The notes: a model not told the origin generated them from the sequence alone. DNA of 64,000 nucleotides from Spirosoma rhododendri (GCF_012849055.1 NZ_CP051677.1:3425001-3489000); one strand, 5' to 3'; shown: positions 54,550-62,553, counted from the first letter of the stretch. Program-made: numbers and translations.

Positions 54550-54975
54550 ATGGCCAAATCGGATGAATCAACTGTGCTGGACAGCGGCCCCTTTTACCAC
54601 GGCACAAAAGCAGCCTTGCAGATTGGCGATTTTCTGACAGCCGGATTTCGGTCGAATTATAGACCCGAGATCGTGATGAACCACATCTATTTCACCGCGC
54701 TGGTCGATGGGGCAGGGCTTGCCGCAGCGCTGGCTAGTGGTGATGGCGACGAACACGTGTACATCGTTGAACCGACGGGGCCTTTTGAAAACGACCCGAA
54801 CGTCACCGACAAGAAGTTTCCGGGTAACCCAACACGGTCCTATCGCAGTCAGGCACCGGTGAAAATTGTTGGCGAAGTAACAGATTGGACACGGCTAACA
54901 CCGGAGCAACGGCAGCAATGGCGCGAACGACTGGCAGCGTTAAACGCAGACCCAAACGCACAAATCATCAACTGA
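54550..54975 (+). CDS. arr: NAD-dependent rifampin ADP-ribosyltransferase (Arr family)
   Basis: A 141-residue enzyme. Arr enzymes transfer ADP-ribose from NAD to the C23 hydroxyl of rifamycins and so inactivate them. The family signature is nearly complete: GPFYHGTKAALQIGDFL, GFRSNYRPE, NHIYFTALVDGAGLAAAL, GDEHVYIVEPTGPFENDPN, VTDKKFPGNPTRSYRSQAPVKIVGEVTDW. It stands alone after a terminator, as expected for an intrinsic chromosomal copy. Chromosomal Arr genes in environmental bacteria often lower rifamycin sensitivity; whether this one does is untested. Confidence 0.92.
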   Translation: MAKSDESTVLDSGPFYHGTKAALQIGDFLTAGFRSNYRPEIVMNHIYFTALVDGAGLAAALASGDGDEHVYIVEPTGPFENDPNVTDKKFPGNPTRSYRSQAPVKIVGEVTDWTRLTPEQRQQWRERLAALNADPNAQIIN

Positions 54976-55059
54976 TAGCCGTATGTAGAGACGCAACCGG
55001 ACCGCGACAGTGGCCCGGTCTCTGCTAACGCTTTTAGTCAATGCGTAGCGTTTCAGTTG

Positions 55060-55094
55060 CGCAACGTTAAACCTTAAACATCAAACCTTGAACC
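55060..55094. repeat. TTTAAGGTTTA-type repeat, partial copy 4
   Basis: AACGTTAAACCTTAAACATC and AAACCTTGAACCCC match the right half of the repeats at 37816, 39495 and 53066. The left half is not recognisable. It is upstream of corA. Confidence 0.65.
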
Positions 55095-55167
55095 CCAAAA
55101 ACCGGCCTTGCTCCGGTTTTTTTTGTGAACTTTGGGCTCGGAAACTCACCGCTGCCGCCATCAACGC

Positions 55168-56118
55168 ATGATTCGTATCTTTCAGGAGGATGAAACCTTC
55201 GTCCGCAAAATCCGCGACATCGATTCTTTTTCTGACACCGAACGCACACTCTGGGTTGACTTACAGAATCCTACGCCCGCCGAAATCAAGAGCGTTGAGG
55301 AAAAATTCGACGTCGACTTTCTGAGTCAGCAGGAGCAGCTGGAAATTGAAAGCAGTTCGCGCTACATCGAAGAAGACGACTTTCTGATTGCTAATTCCAA
55401 CTTTCTGGTGCCCGACGCGGAGCAGCGGTACGTGACGGTGCCGGTTAGTTTCATCCTTAAAGACGATACACTCTTTACCTATCGGAACGCCGACCTGAAA
55501 TCGTTTGCCGACACGGTCAAGCGGATCAAGTCGCGCCGGGCGATGTTTAAAGACGGGGCGCAGATTCTGATTTACATTTTCGAGTCGCGCATCGACTACG
55601 ACGCCGACCTTGTTGAGCTGGTGTCGGGCGAAATCAAAGCGATCAACCGCCTGCTCGACCTCGACGCGAATCTCGACCGCGAAATGCTGCTGAACATCAA
55701 TGACTACCAGGAACTGACCATGTCGATCCGGGAAAATGTCGTCGATAAACAGCGCGTAATTTCGTCGATGATCCGGTCGGACGGCTGGTTCACGGATGAA
55801 GAACAACAGCGGCTGCGTACGCTCATCAAAGACATCAACTCGCTGATCGACCATACGAATTTCATCTTCGAGCGGCTCGAATTCCTCCAAAATACCTACC
55901 TCGGTCTGATCGACCTGGAGCAGAACCGGGTCGTTAAAATCTTCACCGTTGTATCGCTGGTGTTCCTGCCACCGACGCTGTTGGCGAGTATCTGGGGAAT
56001 GAACTTCGACGGGATGCCCGAACTGAACTGGTCGTTCGGCTATCCCGTCGCCATCGGTTCGATGATTCTGTCGTCGCTGCTGACGATTTTGATTTTCCGG
56101 CGGAAAAACTGGCTGTAG
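55168..56118 (+). CDS. corA: CorA-type magnesium/cobalt transporter
   Basis: A 316-residue protein of the CorA/2-TM-GxN family. The N-terminal cytoplasmic domain and the long stalk helix (RLRTLIKDINSLIDHTNFIFERLEFL) lead to two C-terminal membrane helices (VVKIFTVVSLVFLPPTLLASIW and YPVAIGSMILSSLLTILIF). The GMN filter motif lies in SIWGMNFDGMPEL between them, so pentamers take up Mg2+. The ATG before IRIFQEDETF was chosen. The next gene starts 100 bases downstream on the same strand. Confidence 0.93.
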   Translation: MIRIFQEDETFVRKIRDIDSFSDTERTLWVDLQNPTPAEIKSVEEKFDVDFLSQQEQLEIESSSRYIEEDDFLIANSNFLVPDAEQRYVTVPVSFILKDDTLFTYRNADLKSFADTVKRIKSRRAMFKDGAQILIYIFESRIDYDADLVELVSGEIKAINRLLDLDANLDREMLLNINDYQELTMSIRENVVDKQRVISSMIRSDGWFTDEEQQRLRTLIKDINSLIDHTNFIFERLEFLQNTYLGLIDLEQNRVVKIFTVVSLVFLPPTLLASIWGMNFDGMPELNWSFGYPVAIGSMILSSLLTILIFRRKNWL

Positions 56119-56218
56119 CGTCACTGGGTTGAACAACCGTTACCGGGTGGGGTTAAAGATTACACAAGCTGGAAGCTGTCTGAGACAAGCACATGTAAAA
56201 GCCAGCTTTCGCAACCTG

Positions 56219-56674
56219 ATGCAAACCGAAAAAGTACCCCATGCCCTGTTGAGCGGTCTGATTGGTGCCGTCGCGCTGAACGTATTGCACGAAACGGTCC
56301 GGCAGTTTGTACCGCAGGCCCCCCGCGCTGACCTGCTGGGTGAACGCAGTATCGTCAAAGGATTCAAAGCCGCCGGAGCCGAACCACCCACGGGTACTGC
56401 ACTCTACGCATCGGCGATGGCGGGCGACGTTCTCTCGAATGCCATTTATTACAGTACCGTCGGGTTGGGCGACAAACAGCCGGTGCTGACGGGCGCAGCT
56501 ATCGGCGCACTGGCGGGTATCGGCGCTGTAACGCTGCCGGGACCAATGGGCCTGGGCGAAGGACCAACCGAACGCACCCCCGCCACCGTCGCCATGACCA
56601 TCGGCTGGTATCTGTTTGGCGGGTTGGTTGCCGGGGCTGTTTACGAGCGTTTCCGCCGACCCACAACCGCATAG
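56219..56674 (+). CDS. Hypothetical membrane protein
   Basis: A 151-residue protein with several hydrophobic, Gly/Ala-rich stretches (ALLSGLIGAVALNVLHETV, TGAAIGALAGIGAVTLPGP, ATVAMTIGWYLFGGLVAGAVY). No family is recognised. The start at MQTEKVPHALL was chosen because the 30 codons upstream, open from a TTG, do not look like protein. The 3' end overlaps the convergent methyltransferase gene by 34 bases. Confidence 0.6.
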   Translation: MQTEKVPHALLSGLIGAVALNVLHETVRQFVPQAPRADLLGERSIVKGFKAAGAEPPTGTALYASAMAGDVLSNAIYYSTVGLGDKQPVLTGAAIGALAGIGAVTLPGPMGLGEGPTERTPATVAMTIGWYLFGGLVAGAVYERFRRPTTA

Positions 56675-57267
56675 AGTGGGTCGCTCCAGCCGCGCGGACT
56701 GCGATCCAGTACTTCGATCTGGTCGAACAGGCCAGTTTGTTCGTAGTAGCTGCGCACCAGTTGCTGATGCCCTCTGTCGTCCAGCGATTGCCAGATCATC
56801 ACCGCTTTAGTGGGAAACATACGGTTGGAAAAGACCGTGATGAAGGGCGCGCCCGGCTTTAGTACCCGCGCGACCTCCGCGTAGACATCGACAGGATCGG
56901 TCAGGTATTGCACCGATACCGTCACCATGCCCCCATCGAAATACGCTTCCTCCAGCGGCAGCTGAGGTTGTCGGTTCAGGTTATGCACCAGATGGGATGT
57001 CAGCTGTGGGTTTTTCTCCAGCTCCACCGCGTTCATACCTACCCCCACAACCTCTTCGTACGTGACATCGTCGGGTAGATGGCTGCGCCAGCTGCTCATC
57101 AGGTCGAGAATGCGGCCGTTGGCGGGTAGATACTCCCGAAACAAACTGGTTGTTGCGGCAATCGCCCGATCATCGATATGTACCACCAGCCTGGGTTGTT
57201 CGTAGAAACCAGCGTCGTCGCTTTCGTCGTAGCGTTGAAATAGGTTAGATGGAGCCATGCCTGTCAT
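56641..57267 (-). CDS. Class I SAM-dependent methyltransferase
   Basis: About 208 residues. After LFQRYDESDDAGFYEQPRLVVHID comes NGRILDLMSSWRSHLP, which occupies the place of the SAM-binding motif I but lacks the usual GxGxG. The segments GVGMNAVELEKNP, LPLEEAYFDGGMVTVSVQYLTDPVDVYAEVARVLKPGAPFITVFSNR and LYAVVGRRK fit the class I fold. The substrate is unknown. The frame is open 73 codons upstream, but the start MTGMAPSNLFQ (or the Met three codons later) fits the family. It is divergent from the DUF6600-like gene. Confidence 0.75.
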   Translation of the reverse strand: MTGMAPSNLFQRYDESDDAGFYEQPRLVVHIDDRAIAATTSLFREYLPANGRILDLMSSWRSHLPDDVTYEEVVGVGMNAVELEKNPQLTSHLVHNLNRQPQLPLEEAYFDGGMVTVSVQYLTDPVDVYAEVARVLKPGAPFITVFSNRMFPTKAVMIWQSLDDRGHQQLVRSYYEQTGLFDQIEVLDRSPRGWSDPLYAVVGRRKRS

Positions 57268-57422
57268 GTAGAATAGACCTGGATAACTGCACGTGCATTG
57301 ATGAAGTTTACCGATACGACGGCTGATTCGCAGACGACAAAAATTCTTGTGGCCAATTAAACGCTCGACGCGTTTATGCATCCAACAACCAAATACGGTA
57401 ACCGCCACGATTGGCCTCGACG

Positions 57423-58814
57423 ATGAACACACTGAAAAAGATAGCGTTGGTTTGCCTGATGACTGTGTTTGGCATCGGGCCGACATTCGTACAGACGACG
57501 GCAGCGCAGCCGGGCGTTACCGTACCCGTTCAGGCATTTTATAACGAACTGGCTCCCTACGGGCAGTGGGTTCAACACCCGTATTACGGCACAGTCTGGA
57601 TTCCCGGTGTAGGGGCTGATTTTCAACCGTACGTCAGTGCCGGTCACTGGATCGTAACGGACTACGGTAACACCTGGGTGTCGGATTATCCGTGGGGCTG
57701 GGCACCCTTCCACTACGGTCGCTGGATCTTCGACGATCAGTACGGCGGCTGGGCCTGGATTCCCGGTTCCGACTGGGGGCCGGCCTGGGTGTCGTGGCGG
57801 TCGGGTGGGGGCTACTACGGCTGGGCTCCGCTGGGACCGGGCGTAAATGTCAACGTAAACATCAACATCCCCGCGCCGTACTGGACGTTCGTACCGCAGG
57901 TGTACATCAACAGTCCGCAGTGGTACGGCTACCGGGCTCCCCGGCCGCGGGGTGTGACGATTTACCAGAACACGACCATCATCAACAACGTGTATCAGTA
58001 TGGTAATCAGGCCTATTTCTACGGCCCATACCGGGGTGAAATTGAGCGCGTTACCCGCCGACCCGTGCAGGTCTATCGCGTCGATCAGCTCGACCGGCCG
58101 GGCCGCACGGTAGTCTCCGGTAACTCAGTTGGCTTCTACCGGCCCGGTGGTGGCCGTTACGATAACCGGGGCAACTACGGCTACAACAACGCGCCGAACG
58201 GACGCTACGACAACAACTACGGTAGCCGTGGTAACGGTGGCTACAGCGAAGGCCGATACGGGAACAATGGCCTTGGCAACGGGACGTATGGTAATGGTCG
58301 TCAACCGGGCAATGCCTATCCCAACGGTCGCTACGATAACAACCCGAACGGGGGGTACAACGGCAGCAACCGTGACTATACCAACCCCGCCAATTCATCA
58401 ATACCAGGAGCGGGCAACCCCAATAGTGGCCGTTACGACAACGGTGGAAACGGCCGGGGTAACGGCGGGTTTAGCAACGGCAACGGTGGATTCGGCAACG
58501 GCAACCGGGGTGGTTATAACAACCCGTCGATGAACCAGCCCAGTCCGCAACCGACTCAGCCGCAGACCCAGCCCGACCGCCAGTATAACGGCGGGGTGAG
58601 CCGGGAAGCACAACCCGGTCCGTCGCGGGGCGATGGGGGCTTCTCACCGGGCGGTCGTGGTGGTTTCAACCAGCCGAGTCAACGAATGGAACAACCCCAG
58701 ATGCAGCAACAGCCACGCGCTGAGCAGCCGCAGAACGGGCAAAGTCAGCCGCAGGGCGGGGGGCGCGAAAGCGGCCCCGGCGGTGAGCAGCGGGGCGGTC
58801 GCGGACCGCGCTAG
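57423..58814 (+). CDS. Exported DUF6600-like protein with long Gly/Asn-rich tail
   Basis: A 463-residue exported protein with signal peptide (ALVCLMTVFGIGPTFVQTTAAQ). Residues about 30-230 are rich in Trp and Tyr with repeated segments of the DUF6600 type: APYGQWVQHPYYGTVWIPG, WGWAPFHYGRWIFDD, GWAWIPGSDWGPAWVSW, YYGWAPLGP. The tail from about residue 240 to the end is low in complexity: Gly/Asn/Tyr/Arg repeats such as GRYDNNYGSRGNG, then a Gln/Pro-rich stretch and a Gly/Arg end. It is probably disordered and could self-associate or bind surface polymers; this is inference. A terminator follows. Confidence 0.75.
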   Translation: MNTLKKIALVCLMTVFGIGPTFVQTTAAQPGVTVPVQAFYNELAPYGQWVQHPYYGTVWIPGVGADFQPYVSAGHWIVTDYGNTWVSDYPWGWAPFHYGRWIFDDQYGGWAWIPGSDWGPAWVSWRSGGGYYGWAPLGPGVNVNVNINIPAPYWTFVPQVYINSPQWYGYRAPRPRGVTIYQNTTIINNVYQYGNQAYFYGPYRGEIERVTRRPVQVYRVDQLDRPGRTVVSGNSVGFYRPGGGRYDNRGNYGYNNAPNGRYDNNYGSRGNGGYSEGRYGNNGLGNGTYGNGRQPGNAYPNGRYDNNPNGGYNGSNRDYTNPANSSIPGAGNPNSGRYDNGGNGRGNGGFSNGNGGFGNGNRGGYNNPSMNQPSPQPTQPQTQPDRQYNGGVSREAQPGPSRGDGGFSPGGRGGFNQPSQRMEQPQMQQQPRAEQPQNGQSQPQGGGRESGPGGEQRGGRGPR

Positions 58815-58871
58815 ACTGGAAAAGCATTTCACCTTCACTACACTTTTGCTTTATCCAAGCTCACCGTGACG

Positions 58872-58905
58872 AGCCAGCGTTGGAAACGACGCTGGCTTTT
58901 TTCGT
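58872..58905 (+). terminator. Rho-independent terminator before truA
   Basis: Stem AGCCAGCGT with ACGCTGGCT, an 8-base loop and TTTTTTCG after it. It ends the transcript of the Gly/Asn-rich protein gene and touches the -33 element of the truA promoter. Confidence 0.85.
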
Positions 58906-58938
58906 TTTGCGCGGGTTCGCAGCCGGCTCGTACTTTTG
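58906..58938 (+). promoter_or_regulatory. truA promoter
   Basis: TTTG (58906-58909) and TACTTTTG (58931-58938) are 21 bases apart, the same spacing as at tetR. The box ends only 4 bases before the truA ATG, so transcription should start at or just after the start codon, implying a leaderless message. Confidence 0.6.
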
Positions 58939-58942
58939 TGGG

Positions 58943-59707
58943 ATGCGTTATTTTATGGAGCTATCGTACCGGGGAACGGCCTACCGGGGCTGGCAAACAC
59001 AGGCCAACGGCGTCAGTATACAGTCGACGCTGGAACAGGCGATGTCGAAACGGCTGGGCTGGCCGGTGTACATACTGGGTAGCGGCCGGACCGATGCGGG
59101 CGTTCATGCCGAACAGCAGTTTGCCCATTTCGACACCGACCAGCCACTCCCGCTGACCGACGATCTGGTGTATTCGCTCAACTGCATCCTGCCCGACGAC
59201 ATCGCCGTTCACGCCATTTTTCCCGTCGATGAGTCGGTACACGCCCGCTTTTCGGCGGTGTCGCGCTACTACCAGTACCACATTACCCGCGAAAAAAACG
59301 TGTTCGCGCCGGGCCTGACGCTGCATTTTCGACCGCACCTGAACATCGACCGGATGAACGAAGCCTGTCAGATTCTGCTGCGCTACACCGACTTCAAGAG
59401 CGTGAGTAAAGCCCGTGCTAACGTGGCTCACTTCCGCTGCGAACTGGCCTTCGCCTACTGGACCACCGGCCCCGGCGACCGACTTACGTTTCACATCAAA
59501 GCCAACCGATTTCTATGGGGGATGGTCCGCACGATTGTTGGCATGATGCTGGAGATCGGGCAGGACCGGCTTAGTCTCGACGCCTTCGACCAGATTCTGC
59601 AAGCCCGTGACCGCACCGTTGCCGGTCGTGCTGCCCCCGCCAACGGGCTCTATCTGGTCGAGGTAGAATATCCCGAAGGCGTATTGGCAAACCGCCCGGC
59701 AAAGTAG
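58943..59707 (+). CDS. truA: tRNA pseudouridine(38-40) synthase
   Basis: A 254-residue enzyme that makes pseudouridine at positions 38-40 of many tRNAs. The N-terminus MRYFMELSYRGTAYRGWQ is the typical TruA start, and the catalytic Asp is in GSGRTDAGVHA. Other conserved parts are FDTDQPL, NCILPDDIAV, ARFSAVSRYYQYHI, CQILLRYTDFKSVSKARAN and RFLWGMVRTIVGMM. The ATG before RYFMEL was chosen because of this family start; an open frame of 21 codons lies upstream but covers the promoter. A repeat element follows the stop codon. Confidence 0.95.
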   Translation: MRYFMELSYRGTAYRGWQTQANGVSIQSTLEQAMSKRLGWPVYILGSGRTDAGVHAEQQFAHFDTDQPLPLTDDLVYSLNCILPDDIAVHAIFPVDESVHARFSAVSRYYQYHITREKNVFAPGLTLHFRPHLNIDRMNEACQILLRYTDFKSVSKARANVAHFRCELAFAYWTTGPGDRLTFHIKANRFLWGMVRTIVGMMLEIGQDRLSLDAFDQILQARDRTVAGRAAPANGLYLVEVEYPEGVLANRPAK

Positions 59708-59708
59708 T

Positions 59709-59825
59709 GTAGCCTGGACCGCGTCGGCGGACCGGTCTACGTCCGGGTGCCCGTTAGGGCAACTGATTCAGGCGGCAGCTTTTTTGGTCGCTTTGCGCCC
59801 ACCCGGACCTGGAGGTCCAGGCTAC
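59709..59825. repeat. MITE-like element with terminal inverted repeats, copy 1
   Basis: Read on the minus strand it starts GTAGCCTGGACC, continues GTCCGGGTGGGCGCAAAGCG, ACCAA and GCTGCC, and ends with CACCCGGACGTAGACC and a terminal GGTCCAGGCTAC. This matches the element at 61837-61938 in the opposite orientation, both at the ends and inside. The right-hand part carries a short extra piece. It lies between truA and the convergent monooxygenase gene. Confidence 0.75.
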
Positions 59826-59835
59826 TCATCGTCCA

Positions 59836-61044
59836 CTACACGGTGTACTCCGGCAAGTCGAACTCGGCTTCTTCTTCGGCGTGTTTATCGTCTTTCTTGG
59901 AAAACAGTCCTATCAGTTTCTTCACCGCATCGCTGGCGGCTACGGCGAAGGCTTTGTTCAGCACGAATACGCCCAGTTTTGATTTCGGGTAAACAATCCA
60001 GGGAACACCCGGCGGCAGCTTCTGCACCGACTCGACATAGGGGCGCAACCGCTTTTCGTAGCTGGCGAAGGCGTCCTGATAGTGGGCATGCGTCGCCAGT
60101 TCGCCCGCCAGCACATACGCCCCCACCATCGCCAGCGTGGTGCCTTTCCCCGTAACGGGGGCCGGGCAATAAGCGGCATCGCCGGTCAGGGCCAGCCTGC
60201 CGTTCGACCAGTTGGGTGCCTTGATCTGACCCACACCGTCGAAATAGATGTCGTCGTTGGTGTCGAATTCTCGGGCCAGTCGGGGGGCTTCCCAACCCGC
60301 GTTTTGAATCTTTTCCTTCAGCAGCGGTTTGTAGTCGGCTGGTGTCAGTTTGTCGTATTCGTCCTGGGGCAGCAGAAAGTTGAACGACGCCCGCGTTGTT
60401 CCCTTGTTGTCAGGGCGCAGGAGAATCACCCGGCGATCATCGGCGGTGTACCAGCGCGCCCAATTGGTGTCGGTTGGCCCTTTGGGTATGGTCAAATAGG
60501 CTGTGCAGAGGCCCAGGTAGTTGAACATCGGTTCGTCACCAACCATCAGTTTGCGGGTTCTCGACCGGATACCATCGGCGGCAATGACCAGCTCGAACCG
60601 CTCCGTTTTGCCGCTATTGAACGTGACATCGACGCCGTTAGTGTCCTGCGTCAACCCGGTGATGTAATCGTCGAAGCGGTAATCAGCTTTATCCCGGCTG
60701 GCTTCGTACAGAATGCTGACCAGATCACCCCGCAGAATTTCCAGCTCCTGCGTCAGGCCGTTCGGATCGTCTTTCGAGAAAGTAGCTTCGGCCTCGTTGT
60801 CTGCATTGACGAACTGCGTACCGATCTCAGTTGTGTTAGCCGCCCGGACGGTCTCTTCCAGCCCCATCATGCGGATGATTTTCCGGGCGGGGCCGTTGAC
60901 GTCGATGTTTTGACCACCCAGTCGAAGGGAGGCCGCCCGTTCGACCACTGTGACGTCGAAACCGTATTTACTCAGCCAGAAGGCCAGCATGGGCCCCGCA
61001 ATACTGGCCCCCGATATGAGGATTTTTGTTGCTGCTGTTGGCAT
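59836..61044 (-). CDS. FAD-dependent monooxygenase (PHBH/TetX-like)
   Basis: A 402-residue flavoprotein of the group A aromatic-ring hydroxylase family. The dinucleotide fold is ILISGASIAGPMLAFWLSKYGFDVTVVER, with GASIAGP in place of GxGxxG. Further family motifs are ELVIAADGIRSRTRK (DG motif) and GRLALTGDAAYCPAPVTGKGTTLAMVGAYVLAGEL (GD motif with the FAD ribityl contact). Members hydroxylate aromatic compounds or antibiotics with NAD(P)H and O2; close relatives in soil bacteria include TetX-like enzymes, but the substrate here is unknown. It is divergent from a MarR-type gene that probably controls it. Confidence 0.9.
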   Translation of the reverse strand: MPTAATKILISGASIAGPMLAFWLSKYGFDVTVVERAASLRLGGQNIDVNGPARKIIRMMGLEETVRAANTTEIGTQFVNADNEAEATFSKDDPNGLTQELEILRGDLVSILYEASRDKADYRFDDYITGLTQDTNGVDVTFNSGKTERFELVIAADGIRSRTRKLMVGDEPMFNYLGLCTAYLTIPKGPTDTNWARWYTADDRRVILLRPDNKGTTRASFNFLLPQDEYDKLTPADYKPLLKEKIQNAGWEAPRLAREFDTNDDIYFDGVGQIKAPNWSNGRLALTGDAAYCPAPVTGKGTTLAMVGAYVLAGELATHAHYQDAFASYEKRLRPYVESVQKLPPGVPWIVYPKSKLGVFVLNKAFAVAASDAVKKLIGLFSKKDDKHAEEEAEFDLPEYTV

Positions 61045-61134
61045 ATATTGGTTGTTGTTTCGTGATGTTATACCAGTTTGTCGCGAGGTCTTACTTTTGC
61101 CCAGACGATTAAATCGGTAATTATAAATACTATA

Positions 61135-61162
61135 TCGTAGTTATTTTGTTTATATACTACGA
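61135..61162. promoter_or_regulatory. Inverted repeat between monooxygenase and marR genes
   Basis: TCGTAGT (61135-61141) and ACTACGA (61156-61162) form a perfect 7-base inverted repeat with a 14-base AT-rich spacer, 15 bases before the marR-type ATG. This is the kind of site a MarR dimer binds, and it could control both divergent genes. Confidence 0.55.
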
Positions 61163-61176
61163 AAACATTTTAACGT

Positions 61177-61803
61177 ATGGAAAAGTCGTCGGCAGTGCCC
61201 GTGTTAATTGAGTGGGAGCGGTATTGTGACGAACATCCGCATGGGAATCTGCGCGAGTTTGCCAGTTGGCTGCTCAACACACTCGACCCGATCCGCGAAA
61301 CACCGGCCAAGCCCGCAACTGAATCGCTACCGACAAATGACGCATCGTTGCCCGACGCCCTTCAGCAGGACGATGATTTTCTGTCTTGGTTTTATATGAG
61401 TCGGCTTAATCGATTCGTACGCTTTTACGCCAAGTCGATCATGGCCGAGCACAGCTTTTCCGGACCTGACGAATTCCTGTTTCTGTCAATGATTCACTAC
61501 ATGGATCGGCCTACGAAGAAGGAGGTATGCCTGGCCAACGCCGTCGAACTGACGACTGGTGTAGACATCCTACGTCGGCTCATGAAGCGTGGATTGATCC
61601 TGGAAGCAACCGACGAGCGCGACGCCCGATCGAAGCGGTTGTCGCTGACAGACAGCGGCCGTACGATGGTTCAGGTCGTCGGCAAGCAGTTGGAGGAGAT
61701 ACCGCACAGCGTACTGGCCGACCTGAGCGAAGCCGACCGCCGGCAATTCATGCAAACCCTACAATACCTCAACAACTACCATCTCCTGAACTACAAGCTG
61801 TAG
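61177..61803 (+). CDS. MarR-family transcriptional regulator
   Basis: A 208-residue protein. After an N-terminal extension of about 75 residues, the winged-helix part is MarR-like: FLFLSMIHYMDRPTKKEVCLANAVELTTGVDILRRLMKRGLILEATDERDARSKRLSLTDSGR. The wing DERDARSKRLSLT is the family signature. The C-terminal helix LSEADRRQFMQTLQYLNNY serves dimer formation. It is divergent from the FAD monooxygenase gene, a common pairing in which the regulator senses the substrate and releases the promoter. Confidence 0.9.
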   Translation: MEKSSAVPVLIEWERYCDEHPHGNLREFASWLLNTLDPIRETPAKPATESLPTNDASLPDALQQDDDFLSWFYMSRLNRFVRFYAKSIMAEHSFSGPDEFLFLSMIHYMDRPTKKEVCLANAVELTTGVDILRRLMKRGLILEATDERDARSKRLSLTDSGRTMVQVVGKQLEEIPHSVLADLSEADRRQFMQTLQYLNNYHLLNYKL

Positions 61804-61836
61804 CGGTGTGCGGTGTAGCTTGGACCGGTGCGCGGT

Positions 61837-61938
61837 GTAGCCTGGACGTCCACGTCCGGGTGGGCGCGAAGCGACCAAGAAGCTGCCCATATAGATAAGT
61901 TGCCCTGCCGGGCACCCGGACGTGGACGTCCAGGCTAC
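61837..61938. repeat. MITE-like element with 26-bp terminal inverted repeats, copy 2
   Basis: A 102-base element. The two 26-base ends (61837-61862, 61913-61938) are perfect inverted copies, starting GTAGCCTGGACGTCC and ending GGACGTCCAGGCTAC. The 50-base centre contains GGCGCGAAGCGACCAAGAAG, shared with the copy at 59709-59825. No reading frame inside looks like a gene. Just upstream, at 61814-61825, GTAGCTTGGACC repeats the end of the arm once more. Confidence 0.85.
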
Positions 61939-61990
61939 ACATTCTCGGTCAGGGTAACTACTCGTAGCGCTATCTCCTCGGCCGTTCACC

Positions 61991-62060
61991 CACCCGGACG
62001 TGGATCGCACCGCGCCACGGTGGCCGGCGCACCGGTCTGGGCTATACCAGTTCGGGCTAC
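61991..62060. repeat. Degenerate third piece of the MITE-like element
   Basis: CACCCGGACGTGGA at the start and GGGCTAC at the end match the right-hand arm of the elements at 59709 and 61837, with about 45 altered bases between. It is probably a decayed copy. Confidence 0.5.
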
Positions 62061-62083
62061 ACGCATGCAGCCAATTTCATCTG

Positions 62084-62100
62084 TTTAGAAAATTTCTAAA
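62084..62100. promoter_or_regulatory. Perfect palindrome upstream of the TonB receptor unit
   Basis: TTTAGAAAATTTCTAAA is a perfect 17-base palindrome in an AT-rich patch 70 bases before the start of the small gene at 62171. It may be a repressor site for this gene and the receptor. The binding protein is unknown; a metal regulator is one guess because of the receptor. Confidence 0.4.
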
Positions 62101-62170
62101 TAACATTTGTTTTTATTTGGATTGATTACAAACAAGGTCGATGTTTGCAGCGAACCTTCTGGTAAACGTT

Positions 62171-62545
62171 ATGCGCTGCACCTATCGAACCCTTGCTGAT
62201 TCGCCCAATGGCCGCGTCGGGCTGTACGGAGAAATCGCTTCCTGCCTTGATTCGCACGACGCGCACCACAATGTTGTCTTCGAGTACGGGAACATCACGC
62301 AGTGGCTGGCCTACGATGAGTTAGTGCAGCTGGAATGGAACGTGCGGCATGTCGATCCCGACGCGTATTTCGAGGTGCATCCGTACGATAGCCGCGTTCA
62401 TCTGTCGACGCCATCGCCGTACCTCTGCTTTAGTTTCTTGCCGAACGAACTGATCGAGTTGCGGGCGTTGCTGTCGGACGCGGTGGCCAGCATAACCGAC
62501 TTTCAGCGGCAGTGGGAGCGCATTCTTAACGAGTCAGTCAACTAG
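62171..62545 (+). CDS. Conserved hypothetical protein before a TonB receptor
   Basis: A 124-residue soluble protein starting MRCTYRTLADSPNGRVGLYGEI. Segments such as NVVFEYGNITQWLAYDELVQLEW and PYLCFSFLPNELIELRALLSDAVASI suggest an alpha/beta fold; no family is recognised. An in-frame ATG 10 codons upstream (62141) is also possible. It ends 8 bases before the TonB-dependent receptor gene, so the two are almost surely cotranscribed, which hints at a link to uptake of iron, haem or cobalamin. Confidence 0.65.
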   Translation: MRCTYRTLADSPNGRVGLYGEIASCLDSHDAHHNVVFEYGNITQWLAYDELVQLEWNVRHVDPDAYFEVHPYDSRVHLSTPSPYLCFSFLPNELIELRALLSDAVASITDFQRQWERILNESVN

Positions 62546-62553
62546 GTCGCCCT

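Noticed and set aside
54550..54975. Arr gene as a sign of recent transfer
   Set aside because: Codon feel matches the neighbours and no mobile element is adjacent.
60082..61065. 327-codon plus-strand frame
   Set aside because: Antisense to the FAD monooxygenase, which has clear flavin motifs.
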